Part shown: piece by piece, positions 52,991 through 60,894 of the stretch
Layout of the letters: every line of letters begins with the position of its first letter
Position numbering within the stretch: position 1 is the first letter of the stretch
Source: Sphingosinicella sp942492965
GTDB lineage: Bacteria; Pseudomonadota; Alphaproteobacteria; Sphingomonadales; Sphingomonadaceae
DNA length: 64,000 nt
Reading direction: 5' to 3'
NCBI GenBank assembly: GCA_942492965.1
Contig: OW818656.1
Location: forward strand, 2,294,001-2,358,000
Position numbers and translations under genes: made by a program
The notes under the pieces: model-generated
The model's database searches: none
Told to the model about the DNA's origin: nothing
What the model saw: only the letters and a program-made list of their open reading frames with translations

Positions 52991-54454
52991 TCATGCCGCC
53001 GCGGCGATTCCGCCGAGCGCGAGATACTTGATTTCAACGAAATCCTCGATTCCATAACGCGAACCTTCGCGCCCCATGCCGGATTCCTTGATGCCTCCGA
53101 ACGGCGCACCTTCGTTCGACGTCAGCACCTCGTTGGCGCCGACCATGCCATATTCCAGCGCTTCCGCCACGCGGAACACGCGCCCGATGTCGCGCGACCA
53201 GAAATAGGCGGCAAGACCATAGGGCGTGTCGTTCGCGCGGGCGATGACCTCGGCTTCGGTTTCAAACGGTGTGAGCGGCGCGACGGGGCCGAAAATCTCG
53301 GCGTGCGCGATTTCCATTTCGGGCGAAACGCCGGTGAGGATCGTCGGCGCATAGAAGTTGCCGCCGCGTTCGTGCCGCCCGCCGCCGAGAACGGCGACCG
53401 CGCCCTTGCCGAGCGCATCCTGCACGAGGCCATCGACCTTCTCCACCGCCGCGACGTTGATGAGCGGGCCGATTTGCGTGCCGCCTTCGAAGCCGTCGCC
53501 GATGGTGAGGGCGCGGACGGCGCCAGCATATTTGCGCGCGAAAGCGTCCATGACACTGGCCTGCACATAGATGCGGTTCGCCGACACGCAGGTCTGCCCT
53601 GCATTGCGGAACTTCGTGGCCATTGCGCCCGCAACCGCGGCATCGAGATCGGCGTCTTCGAAGACGATGAAGGGCGCGTTGCCGCCGAGTTCGAGGCTGA
53701 GCTTCTTCACCGTATCCGCGCATTGGCGCATCAGCAGCTTGCCGACGCGCGTGGAGCCGGTGAAGGAGAGTTTGCGGACGTCGGGGCTTGCCGTCAGCAC
53801 GCCGGCCACTTCGGCGGCCTGGGCTGCCGTCACCACCGTCATCACGTTTTCGGGAAGGCCGGCGTCCGCTGCCAGCACGGCGAGTGCGAGCGCCGAGAGC
53901 GGCGTATCTTCGGCCGGCTTCACGACAATCGTGCAGCCCGCCGCGAGCGCAGGGGCGACCTTGCGGGTGATCATGCCGCTCGGGAAATTCCACGGCGTGA
54001 TCGCACCGACGACGCCGACCGGCTGCTTCAGGACGAGGCAGCGCTTGTCGGGCGCGTGGGCGGGAACGATGTCGCCGTAAACGCGCTTCGCCTCCTCGGC
54101 GAACCATTCGATGAAGTTCGCGCCGAACAGGATTTCGCCGCGCGCCTCGGCGAGTGGCTTGCCCTGTTCAAGCGTGAGGATTTCGGCGAGCACGTCTGCG
54201 TGATCGACGACGAGCCCGTGCCAGCGGCGGAGGATTGCGCCGCGTTCCTTCGCGGTGCGCGCGCTCCACGCCGGGAAGGCCGATTTCGCCTTCGCGATTG
54301 CAACGCGCATGTCGTCGGCGGTGCCGTCCGCGACATCGGCAATGTGCGCGCCATTTGCCGGATTGAACACTGCGAAGGTGCGCGCAGCCGCTCCGCCAAG
54401 CTTCAACCCACGGGCGATCAGCTCGGCGGCGGTCGCGGAGATGGGAAGCGTCAT
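52991..54454 (-). CDS. gabD: Succinate (or glutarate)-semialdehyde dehydrogenase
   Basis: Aldehyde dehydrogenase of 487 residues. Catalytic C289 (AGQTCVSANR) and E255 (LSLELGGNAP) are present; ITPWNFPSGMITRKVAPALA and KPAEDTPLSA identify the GabD group. It oxidises succinate semialdehyde, or glutarate semialdehyde in DavD enzymes, with NAD(P)+. The start at 54454 overlaps the aminotransferase stop (ATGA); a longer open frame to 55648 is an out-of-frame continuation through that gene. It is the middle gene of the spuC-gabD-gabT-like operon. Confidence 0.92.
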   Translation of the reverse strand: MTLPISATAAELIARGLKLGGAAARTFAVFNPANGAHIADVADGTADDMRVAIAKAKSAFPAWSARTAKERGAILRRWHGLVVDHADVLAEILTLEQGKPLAEARGEILFGANFIEWFAEEAKRVYGDIVPAHAPDKRCLVLKQPVGVVGAITPWNFPSGMITRKVAPALAAGCTIVVKPAEDTPLSALALAVLAADAGLPENVMTVVTAAQAAEVAGVLTASPDVRKLSFTGSTRVGKLLMRQCADTVKKLSLELGGNAPFIVFEDADLDAAVAGAMATKFRNAGQTCVSANRIYVQASVMDAFARKYAGAVRALTIGDGFEGGTQIGPLINVAAVEKVDGLVQDALGKGAVAVLGGGRHERGGNFYAPTILTGVSPEMEIAHAEIFGPVAPLTPFETEAEVIARANDTPYGLAAYFWSRDIGRVFRVAEALEYGMVGANEVLTSNEGAPFGGIKESGMGREGSRYGIEDFVEIKYLALGGIAAAA

Positions 54455-55827
54455 CACAGAACGCCGAACGCTTGAGCGGTGGCGTCGAGGCCGGTCTTCA
54501 GCTTCCCGACCATCTCGTCGATCTCCGCGCGCGTGATGACGAGCGGCGGGCTCAGCACCATCGCTTGCCCGACCGCGCGGGCGATGAGGCCGTTCTCCCA
54601 CAGCACCTCGCGGCAATGGATGGAGGCCGGCTCCTCTGCGGTGAAGACCGTCTTCGGCGCCTTGGCGCGCACCAGTTGCAGCGCGGCGACAAGGCCGACG
54701 CCGCGGACTTCGCCGACAAGCGGATGCGTATCGGCGAGCTGGCGCAGCGACTGGTGGAAATAGGGGCCGACATCCTCGCGGACGCGATCGACGAGGCCTT
54801 CGTTCGCGATGATGTCGATATTGGCGCTCGCGACCGCGCAGGCGACCGGGTGGCCCGAATAGGTGAAACCGTGCGCGAGGAGGCCGCCCTCGTTCAGAAC
54901 GTCGAACACCCGGGTGCCCACGGCCACGGCGGCGATCGGCAGGTAACCGGAGGACAGGCCCTTCGCCATCGGCATCAGGTCGGGCTTGATGTCGTAATAT
55001 TGCGATCCGAACCATTCGCCGGTGCGGCCGAACCCGCAGATCACTTCGTCGGCGATGAGCAGGATGTCGTACTGGCGGCAGATGCGCTGGATTTCCGGCC
55101 AGTAGGTGGAGGGCGGATCGATAACGCCGCCCGCGCCCTGCAGCGGCTCGCCGATGAACGCGGCGACGTTCTCCGGCCCGAGTTCGAGGATCTTCTCTTC
55201 CAGCGCCCGCGCGGCCTTCAGGCCGAATTCTTCGCGCGTCAGGCCGTCGCCGAGCAGATAGTGGTGCGGGTGCATGATGTGCGCGAAGCCGGGCAGCATC
55301 TCGGGCGCCATGCCGTGCATGTGCGACATGCCGCCGAGGCCGACGGCGCAAAGCGTGCTGCCGTGATAGCCGAGGTCGCGGCCGATGAAGGTCTGCTTCG
55401 TCGGCTTGCCCTGCAGCATCCAGTAGCGGCGGACGAGGCGGACGATGGTGTCGTTGGCCTCCGATCCCGAATTCGCGAACAGGATGTGATCGAGACCCTC
55501 GGGGGTCAGCTTCGCGATCTTTTCGGCGAGTTCGATCATCTGCGGTGTCGCGGTGCCGAAGTGGTTGTTGTAGTAGGCGAGCTCGTTCATCTGCCGCGCG
55601 GCAATGTCCGAAAGTTCGGGGCGCCCGTAGCCGACCGCGACGCACCACAGGCCCGCCATGCCGTCGAGCAGGCGGTTCCCTTCATTGTCCCATACGTAGC
55701 AGCCCTTGCCCTGCGTGATGATGCGCGTGCCCTTTGCCGCGAGCGCCTTCGGATCCGCGAACGAATGGACGTGGTGCGCGGCATCGACGGACTGGAGCGC
55801 GGCGGTATCGGCGAAGTTGCGAAGCAT
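54454..55827 (-). CDS. spuC: Putrescine/cadaverine aminotransferase (SpuC-like)
   Basis: Class III aminotransferase of 457 residues, matching polyamine:pyruvate aminotransferase. Shared blocks: DGMAGLWCVAVGYGRPEL, IADEVICGFGRTGEWFGSQY and LMPMAKGLSSGYLP (PLP lysine K289; D260). It removes one amino group from putrescine or cadaverine to give an aminoaldehyde. First gene of a coupled operon with gabD and gabT-like genes, which handle the next carbon-nitrogen steps. No aminoaldehyde dehydrogenase other than the GabD-like one is in the operon, so that enzyme may act twice. Substrate (C4 versus C5) is open. Confidence 0.88.
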   Translation of the reverse strand: MLRNFADTAALQSVDAAHHVHSFADPKALAAKGTRIITQGKGCYVWDNEGNRLLDGMAGLWCVAVGYGRPELSDIAARQMNELAYYNNHFGTATPQMIELAEKIAKLTPEGLDHILFANSGSEANDTIVRLVRRYWMLQGKPTKQTFIGRDLGYHGSTLCAVGLGGMSHMHGMAPEMLPGFAHIMHPHHYLLGDGLTREEFGLKAARALEEKILELGPENVAAFIGEPLQGAGGVIDPPSTYWPEIQRICRQYDILLIADEVICGFGRTGEWFGSQYYDIKPDLMPMAKGLSSGYLPIAAVAVGTRVFDVLNEGGLLAHGFTYSGHPVACAVASANIDIIANEGLVDRVREDVGPYFHQSLRQLADTHPLVGEVRGVGLVAALQLVRAKAPKTVFTAEEPASIHCREVLWENGLIARAVGQAMVLSPPLVITRAEIDEMVGKLKTGLDATAQAFGVL

Positions 55828-55967
55828 GAACTCAAATTCCTCACGTTTTCGGCCCGCATTTGCGGCGGGAACCCATGCGCGCGATCATTCAGTCGGCCGC
55901 CGAAAGGGCCAAGGCGACAAACGGGCGAGGGGTGGTGCATGTGCCGCACCAATGCGGCGCGAGGGGG

Positions 55968-56915
55968 TCAGCGGGATGCGGCCGGGCCGATGCCCTTGCC
56001 CGCGATCGGCGAGCCCGGAAGCGGGCGGTAGTCGGCATCGACGCGCGGATCGCCCGCGATAACGCCTTCGAGCGTTACGCCCGTCTCGCTCGTGTCGGCG
56101 GCGTTGCCGTGGAGCGCGAGGTTGCGGCCGACGATGCGGCTTTTTCCTGTCGCGTTGAGCGCGATGGGCTTGCTCCCCACGATGAGCGAGTCTGAAACAT
56201 AGATCGCAGCATCGTCTTCGGCGTAGAGGCCGTCGTCGGCGCTACGGTCGACCGCGATGCGCGTGAGATGGGCGGTGCTGTCGTTGTAGGCGGCGACCGC
56301 CGAGGAATCGTTGTTGCGGAAGACCGCTCCGTCGAGCCGCAAGTATGCGCCCTCGTAGAGCCATGTCGCGATATGGCCGTCCAGCACCTGAAGATCGCGC
56401 ACGTCGAGGATCGTGTCGCCGCGCCCGGTAAGCCCCATCTTCTGGTAGTGGCGGATGGTGACGCCCGAGATGCGCGCGCGGCTGTCCACCGCGAAGATGC
56501 CGTGGCCTTCGTAGATGTCGTCCTCCTCGATATCGAAGCGGAAGCCGGTGATATCGAGGCCGCTGATCGTCACGTCGGCGTTTCTGAGGCCGATGGCCGT
56601 CGTCGGCAGGCCCGCGCTGCCGTCGAGGATCGCGCCTTTCTCGCCCGCGATGGTGAGGCGTTTGCTATCGACAGCAATGAACGCGCGGACGATGATCTCC
56701 TTGTACGGCAGATCCCGATAGGCGCGCGGCGTGTAGACGCCTGCGCGCACGAGGACGGTGTCGCCGTCGACGGCCCTGTCGATCGCGGCCTGTATCGCGC
56801 CGTCGCCCGCGAAGGTGCAGCCCTTCGCAGCTGCCGGACAGGCGACGAGCGTTGCGCCGAGCGCGGGGCAGGCCGTGCCGGCAAGCAGGCCGATGGCGGC
56901 CAGCATGATTTTCAT
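55968..56915 (-). CDS. Exported right-handed beta-helix protein
   Basis: 315 residues, signal peptide (cleavage near ALGA). After IQAAIDRAVDGDTVLVRAGV, a typical first coil of pectate-lyase-like parallel beta-helices, repeated coil segments such as LTIAGEKGAILDGS and VTISGLDITGF run to about residue 280. No known catalytic residues were recognised. Such proteins bind or cleave polysaccharide. The start at 56915 follows GGGAGGG. It shares the strand with the POT transporter upstream (19-base gap). Function unknown. Confidence 0.8.
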   Translation of the reverse strand: MKIMLAAIGLLAGTACPALGATLVACPAAAKGCTFAGDGAIQAAIDRAVDGDTVLVRAGVYTPRAYRDLPYKEIIVRAFIAVDSKRLTIAGEKGAILDGSAGLPTTAIGLRNADVTISGLDITGFRFDIEEDDIYEGHGIFAVDSRARISGVTIRHYQKMGLTGRGDTILDVRDLQVLDGHIATWLYEGAYLRLDGAVFRNNDSSAVAAYNDSTAHLTRIAVDRSADDGLYAEDDAAIYVSDSLIVGSKPIALNATGKSRIVGRNLALHGNAADTSETGVTLEGVIAGDPRVDADYRPLPGSPIAGKGIGPAASR

Positions 56916-56934
56916 TCGCAATCCCTCCCGGTGC

Positions 56935-58305
56935 TTACGCTCGTGAATGGAGCGCGCGGACCAGCCATGTCCGCAGCAGCAGAACGAACAGCGCGCCGCT
57001 TGCTACGATGGCGGCATGGATCATCCAGAAGCCCAGCGGGCCGACCGGTTCATAGAAACGGCCGAGCCAGCCGCTGACGATGCCCCCGATGAAAATGCCG
57101 AGATAATAGGCGCCGACCATCATCGCGTTCACCGCGGCGGGCGCATCGCGCGACACGAGCGCAAGCGCGATGGGGGCGATGTAGAGGTAGCCGACGGCGC
57201 ACAGGAAGTGGAAGATCACCGGCCAGAACAGGGCGACCTTGCCGCTGCCGGCGGTGAATTCACCGAGGCTGAGCAGCAGGCAGGCGATGCCGAACGCGCA
57301 GCAGCCGATGGCGATTTTCGATAGCTCGGCAGGCTCCGTGCCGCGCTTCGCCTGTCTCCGCCACGCGACGACCATCACCGGCGCGAGCAGCAGAACGGCA
57401 AGCGAATCGAGCGACTGGAACCAGGTGACGGGCACGGTCCAGCCCAGGATGTCGCGGCCGACGTGATCGCGTAGCCACAGCGGATAGGTGTTCCACACCT
57501 GCGCCTGCGCGGTCCAGTAAAGCGCGGTGATCGAAAGCACGACGAGGAGCGCGATGATGACGCGGCCGTCGCCGGGTTCGAGCTTCGGCTTGTCACCGCG
57601 TTCGATGGCGGCGTTCTCGGGTGGGAGATAGCGAGAGCCCGCGAGGTAGATGACGATGCCGACCAGCATTCCGATACCGGCCGCGCCAAAGCCGTAATGC
57701 CAGCCGAAAAGCTCGCCGAGCGTGCCGCAGATGAGCGGCGCGATCGTCGCGCCGACGTTGATCGCGGTGCAGTAGATCGTGAAGGCGCCGTCGCGGCGGC
57801 TGTCGTTCTTTGCGTAGAGATCGCCGACCTGCGCGGCGAGATTGCCCTTGAGGAGGCCTGCGCCAAGGATCAGCGAACCAAGTGCGGGTAGAAATGCGGC
57901 TTCGAAGGCCATCAGGAAATGACCGATCGCCATAAGACCCGCGCCCGCGAGCACAGCGCGCTTGCGGCCCGTCACGCGGTCTCCGAGGAGGCCGCCGAGC
58001 ACCGGCGTGAAATAGATGAGGCCGACGTAGAGGCCAAAGATTTGCGAGGCGAGCGCCTGTGTGGAAAGCTGTCCGGTGACCGCTTCGATTGCGCTGCGGA
58101 AGCCGGCGAAGCCCCACACGGCCTCGATGTTGCCGGGGTGCAGCAAGTGGCCTGCCATGTAGAGCACGAGCAGCGCCTGCATTCCGTAGAAGGAGAAGCG
58201 TTCCCACGCTTCGGTGAAGGCGATGTAGGCAAGTCCGCGCGGCTGGCCCCAGATTTCGCGGGGCTGCTGGGAAGCCAGGCAGGGTGCGTCAGCGGCGGTG
58301 GTCAT
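56935..58305 (-). CDS. POT-family proton:peptide symporter
   Basis: Major-facilitator peptide transporter of 456 residues, about 14 helices. The POT signature is AFTEAWERFSFYGMQALLVL in the first helix (ExxERFxYYG). FTPVLGGLLGDRVTGRKR in the 2-3 loop and GAFTIYCTAINVGATIAP are also characteristic. It imports di- and tripeptides with protons. The start at 58305 (MTTAADAP) is preferred to one at 58353. The serine hydrolase gene directly upstream ends just inside this gene's extended frame, and the beta-helix gene is downstream. The pairing with hydrolases suggests uptake of released peptides. Confidence 0.9.
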   Translation of the reverse strand: MTTAADAPCLASQQPREIWGQPRGLAYIAFTEAWERFSFYGMQALLVLYMAGHLLHPGNIEAVWGFAGFRSAIEAVTGQLSTQALASQIFGLYVGLIYFTPVLGGLLGDRVTGRKRAVLAGAGLMAIGHFLMAFEAAFLPALGSLILGAGLLKGNLAAQVGDLYAKNDSRRDGAFTIYCTAINVGATIAPLICGTLGELFGWHYGFGAAGIGMLVGIVIYLAGSRYLPPENAAIERGDKPKLEPGDGRVIIALLVVLSITALYWTAQAQVWNTYPLWLRDHVGRDILGWTVPVTWFQSLDSLAVLLLAPVMVVAWRRQAKRGTEPAELSKIAIGCCAFGIACLLLSLGEFTAGSGKVALFWPVIFHFLCAVGYLYIAPIALALVSRDAPAAVNAMMVGAYYLGIFIGGIVSGWLGRFYEPVGPLGFWMIHAAIVASGALFVLLLRTWLVRALHSRA

Positions 58306-58333
58306 CGCGTGATCTTGCCTCCGCCGATCATCA

Positions 58334-59530
58334 TCAACCAATAGCCTCGACAACCGAATTGAAGAAGTCGTTGTCGAGGATGGCTTCGGCCCCTTTCGGT
58401 TTCGACCGCGCGCTCAGGACCACGATCTGGATGCGGCGTGCCGGGTTCAGATAGATATATTGGCCGAAGATGCCGCGTGCTGAAAAGGCACCATCGACAA
58501 ACGTGCCGTCGCGTGCCGGAACCGGCCACCACATGTAGCCGTAATCAAGCCGCTGGCCGGCGACCTCGCGCGGGCGGGTGGCTTCCACCGTCCAGCCTTC
58601 GGGGAGGACCGGGTCGCCGTCTATGACGCCGCCTTCAAGCATGAAACGGCCGAAACGCGCATAGTCGCGAAGCGTCGCGCAAAGACCGCTGCCCGCGACC
58701 TCAAGGCCGCCCGGCGCTTCCAGCCACCATTCTGCATCGGCTTCGGTGCCGATGCGCGACCAGATTCGTTCCGAGAGATAGTCGGCAAGCCACTTGCCCG
58801 TCGCCGCGCGTACCAGCGCTCCAACGACGTGCGTTTCGCCGGTGCTGTAGTTCCAGAGCGAGCCCGGCGCGTGCGCGCGCGGCAGGCTCGCCATGTAGCG
58901 CATGATCGCGCCCGGCTGCTGCCCGATCTGCAGGTCCAGCATGTGCCGCCGCTCCGAAGCCGGGTCCGTATGCGTATCATCCCAGCGCACACCCGAGGTC
59001 ATCAGCATCAGTTCGCGAATGGAAACACCGTCGTAGCCGCTGCCGGAAAGCGCGGGCAGATAGCGGGTCAGCGGATCCTCGACCGAAGCGATATGACCGT
59101 CCCTGATCGCCGCGCCGACAAGTGTTGTGCTGACCGATTTCGCCATCGACATCGAAAGCCAGCGCGTCGCGGCGGTGATGCCGAGTTCGTATTGCTCGTG
59201 GACGAGCACATCGTCCTGCATGACGAGCAGTCCGGCGACACGGTTGCGCGACATGTAGTCGTAGAGGTCGTAGGTCGTGCCATTGGCGCGAATGGAAAAT
59301 TCGGGAAGTCCTGCTGCCGCAGCGGCGCCGAGGGCACGCACGGGGGCACCGCTGCGGACCGTACGCGTGGCGAAGGCACGCTCGGTCTGCCCGAAAATCC
59401 GCACCTGTTCGTCGGGCATCAGCTGGCCCGCATAGACATCAACCATCAGTGCAGCGGGCGGAGCGTTAACAGCGTGGGGCATGTCCCTGTTTTCGGCGTG
59501 CTGCAATTCCGGCTCCCTTGTCGGCGGCAT
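58334..59530 (-). CDS. Beta-lactamase-family serine hydrolase
   Basis: S12-type hydrolase of 398 residues. Motifs S128-M-A-K131 (WLSMSMAKSVSTTLVG) and Tyr in LWNYSTGETHVVG; the C-terminal block YGYMWWPV and SARGIFGQYIYLNP matches 6-aminohexanoate-dimer hydrolase-like proteins. No signal peptide is apparent at the start 59530, which has GGGAGGAACG upstream; a shorter start at 59482 does not give one either. It may be cytoplasmic. It lies just upstream of the peptide transporter on the same strand and is divergent from the M24 peptidase gene. Confidence 0.88.
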   Translation of the reverse strand: MPPTREPELQHAENRDMPHAVNAPPAALMVDVYAGQLMPDEQVRIFGQTERAFATRTVRSGAPVRALGAAAAAGLPEFSIRANGTTYDLYDYMSRNRVAGLLVMQDDVLVHEQYELGITAATRWLSMSMAKSVSTTLVGAAIRDGHIASVEDPLTRYLPALSGSGYDGVSIRELMLMTSGVRWDDTHTDPASERRHMLDLQIGQQPGAIMRYMASLPRAHAPGSLWNYSTGETHVVGALVRAATGKWLADYLSERIWSRIGTEADAEWWLEAPGGLEVAGSGLCATLRDYARFGRFMLEGGVIDGDPVLPEGWTVEATRPREVAGQRLDYGYMWWPVPARDGTFVDGAFSARGIFGQYIYLNPARRIQIVVLSARSKPKGAEAILDNDFFNSVVEAIG

Positions 59531-59747
59531 CGTTCCTCCCGCGTCGTTCGAGCGGTTATGCAGGATGCGGGCGCATCACTGAGGTGCGAAGGGAGCGATG
59601 GCCGGTGTGCGCCAATCACCAGCGCGCTCCGCGCGCCGGTGCGTCAATGGCACCGCGCCTTGCTTGAAAATGAGCTTGTCGCGGCGTGGCACAGGGAGGC
59701 AACGTCGTAAAAAAGCGCTTGGGCGCATCAACAGGAAAGGGTGCGGT

Positions 59748-60431
59748 GTGCGTGCAGACGAAAAGATGAAGGCGGAAGCGGTCGGTGCCAATTTCGACAG
59801 GGCCATGTTCCTGCATGTGCGCGAACGCACCCGGAAGGTCATCAACGATATCGCGGCAGCCATCCATCCCGGGATGCTCGAGGAAGACGCCGTCGCGATG
59901 GCGAAGGACCAGCTCCGCGCGGCGGAAATGCTGCGTGGATGGCATGGGCTCCACGTCCGCTTCGGGGCCAACACGCTCAAGAATTTCGGCCAGCCGTCCG
60001 AGCCTGGCGTGGCGCTGCGGGATAACGACATCTTCTTCATCGACATCGGCCCTGTCTGGCAGAAATGGGAAGGCGACGGCGGCGATACGTTCGTTGTCGG
60101 CAACGATCCGGAAATGCTTGGCGCGCAGCGCGACGTGCGCGACCTCTTCGGCCGGGCCCGTGCGAAGTGGCTCTCCGAGGGGCTCTCGGGCATGGCGCTT
60201 TACGATTTCGCGGCATCCGAGGCGCGGGCGATGGGCTGGGAACTCAATCTCGATATGTCGGGGCACCGGCTCGCGGACTTTCCGCACGCCGTACTCCACA
60301 AGGGATCGCTTGCCGAAGCACCGTTCGCGCCCTCGCCTGGGCTCTGGGTTCTCGAAATCCAGATCCGTCATCCGGATCGGCCGTTCAGCGCATTCTATGA
60401 AGATCTGTTGCTGACGGATTCAGCGGCGTAA
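59748..60431 (+). CDS. M24-family (Xaa-Pro aminopeptidase/creatinase-fold) hydrolase
   Basis: About 227 residues, a single pita-bread catalytic domain without the usual N-terminal domain. The metal ligands are all recognisable: D99 and D110 (FFIDIGPVWQKWEGDG), His in DMSGHRLADFPH, Glu in WVLEIQIRHP and the last Glu in AFYEDLLLTD. It would cut a peptide or amine substrate in the cytoplasm. The start is read as GTG 59748, with AGGAAAGG upstream; ATG 59766 is possible. A frame to 59598 overlaps the divergent promoter. The short single-domain form is less common than two-domain aminopeptidase P. Confidence 0.82.
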   Translation: MRADEKMKAEAVGANFDRAMFLHVRERTRKVINDIAAAIHPGMLEEDAVAMAKDQLRAAEMLRGWHGLHVRFGANTLKNFGQPSEPGVALRDNDIFFIDIGPVWQKWEGDGGDTFVVGNDPEMLGAQRDVRDLFGRARAKWLSEGLSGMALYDFAASEARAMGWELNLDMSGHRLADFPHAVLHKGSLAEAPFAPSPGLWVLEIQIRHPDRPFSAFYEDLLLTDSAA

Positions 60432-60441
60432 GGCCCAGCCT

Positions 60442-60894
60442 TCATGCCTGTCGCCGCAGGCGGACGATCGCTTCGTCCAGCGCGGAGAGGAAGCGTGAGC
60501 GGTCGGCCTTGGTGAACGGGGGCGGGCCGCCGATCGCGTCGCCGTTGGCGCGCAGGTCGGCCATGATCGCCCGCGTGGCAACCGCACTCCCGATGGAATT
60601 GGCGGTGAAGGGCTTGCCATTTGGCCCGATGACGATAGCGCCCGCCTTCAGGCAGCGGTCGGCGAGCAGGATATCGGCCGTGATGCAGACCGTGGCCCGG
60701 CCCGCGCGTTCGGCGATCCAGTCGTCGGCCGCGTCGAAGCCGTCGCTGACGACGACGCGGTTGATCAGGTCATGCGCGGGGGTGCGGATCGGGCTGTTGC
60801 TCACGATCGTCACCGGCACTGCGTGACGGAAGGCAACCTTGTATATCTCGTCCTTCACCGGGCAGGCATCGGCATCGACGAGAACCTGCGTCAC
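60442..60894 (-). CDS. YaiI/YqxD family protein (DUF188)
   Basis: A 150-residue PIN-like protein. The family blocks VLVDADACPVKDEI, VVVSDGFDAADDWI and ADILLADRCLKAGA are present. Its function in bacteria is not settled; nuclease activity is suspected. The start is GTG 60894, overlapping the helicase stop (GTGA), so it is translated after the RNA helicase. A longer frame to 61317 lies inside the helicase gene and is rejected. Pairing with an RNA helicase is compatible with an RNA role. Confidence 0.9.
   Translation of the reverse strand: MTQVLVDADACPVKDEIYKVAFRHAVPVTIVSNSPIRTPAHDLINRVVVSDGFDAADDWIAERAGRATVCITADILLADRCLKAGAIVIGPNGKPFTANSIGSAVATRAIMADLRANGDAIGGPPPFTKADRSRFLSALDEAIVRLRRQA

Noticed and set aside
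52904..54475. 523-codon plus-strand frame opposite gabD
   Set aside because: No recognisable domain; gabD on the other strand has both catalytic residues.
52991..55648. 885-codon reading of a GabD fusion with an N-terminal extension
   Set aside because: The first ~400 codons are an out-of-frame reading through spuC; the true ATG at 54454 overlaps the spuC stop as in a coupled operon.
54472..56031. 519-codon plus-strand frame opposite spuC
   Set aside because: Shadow frame; the aminotransferase is unambiguous.
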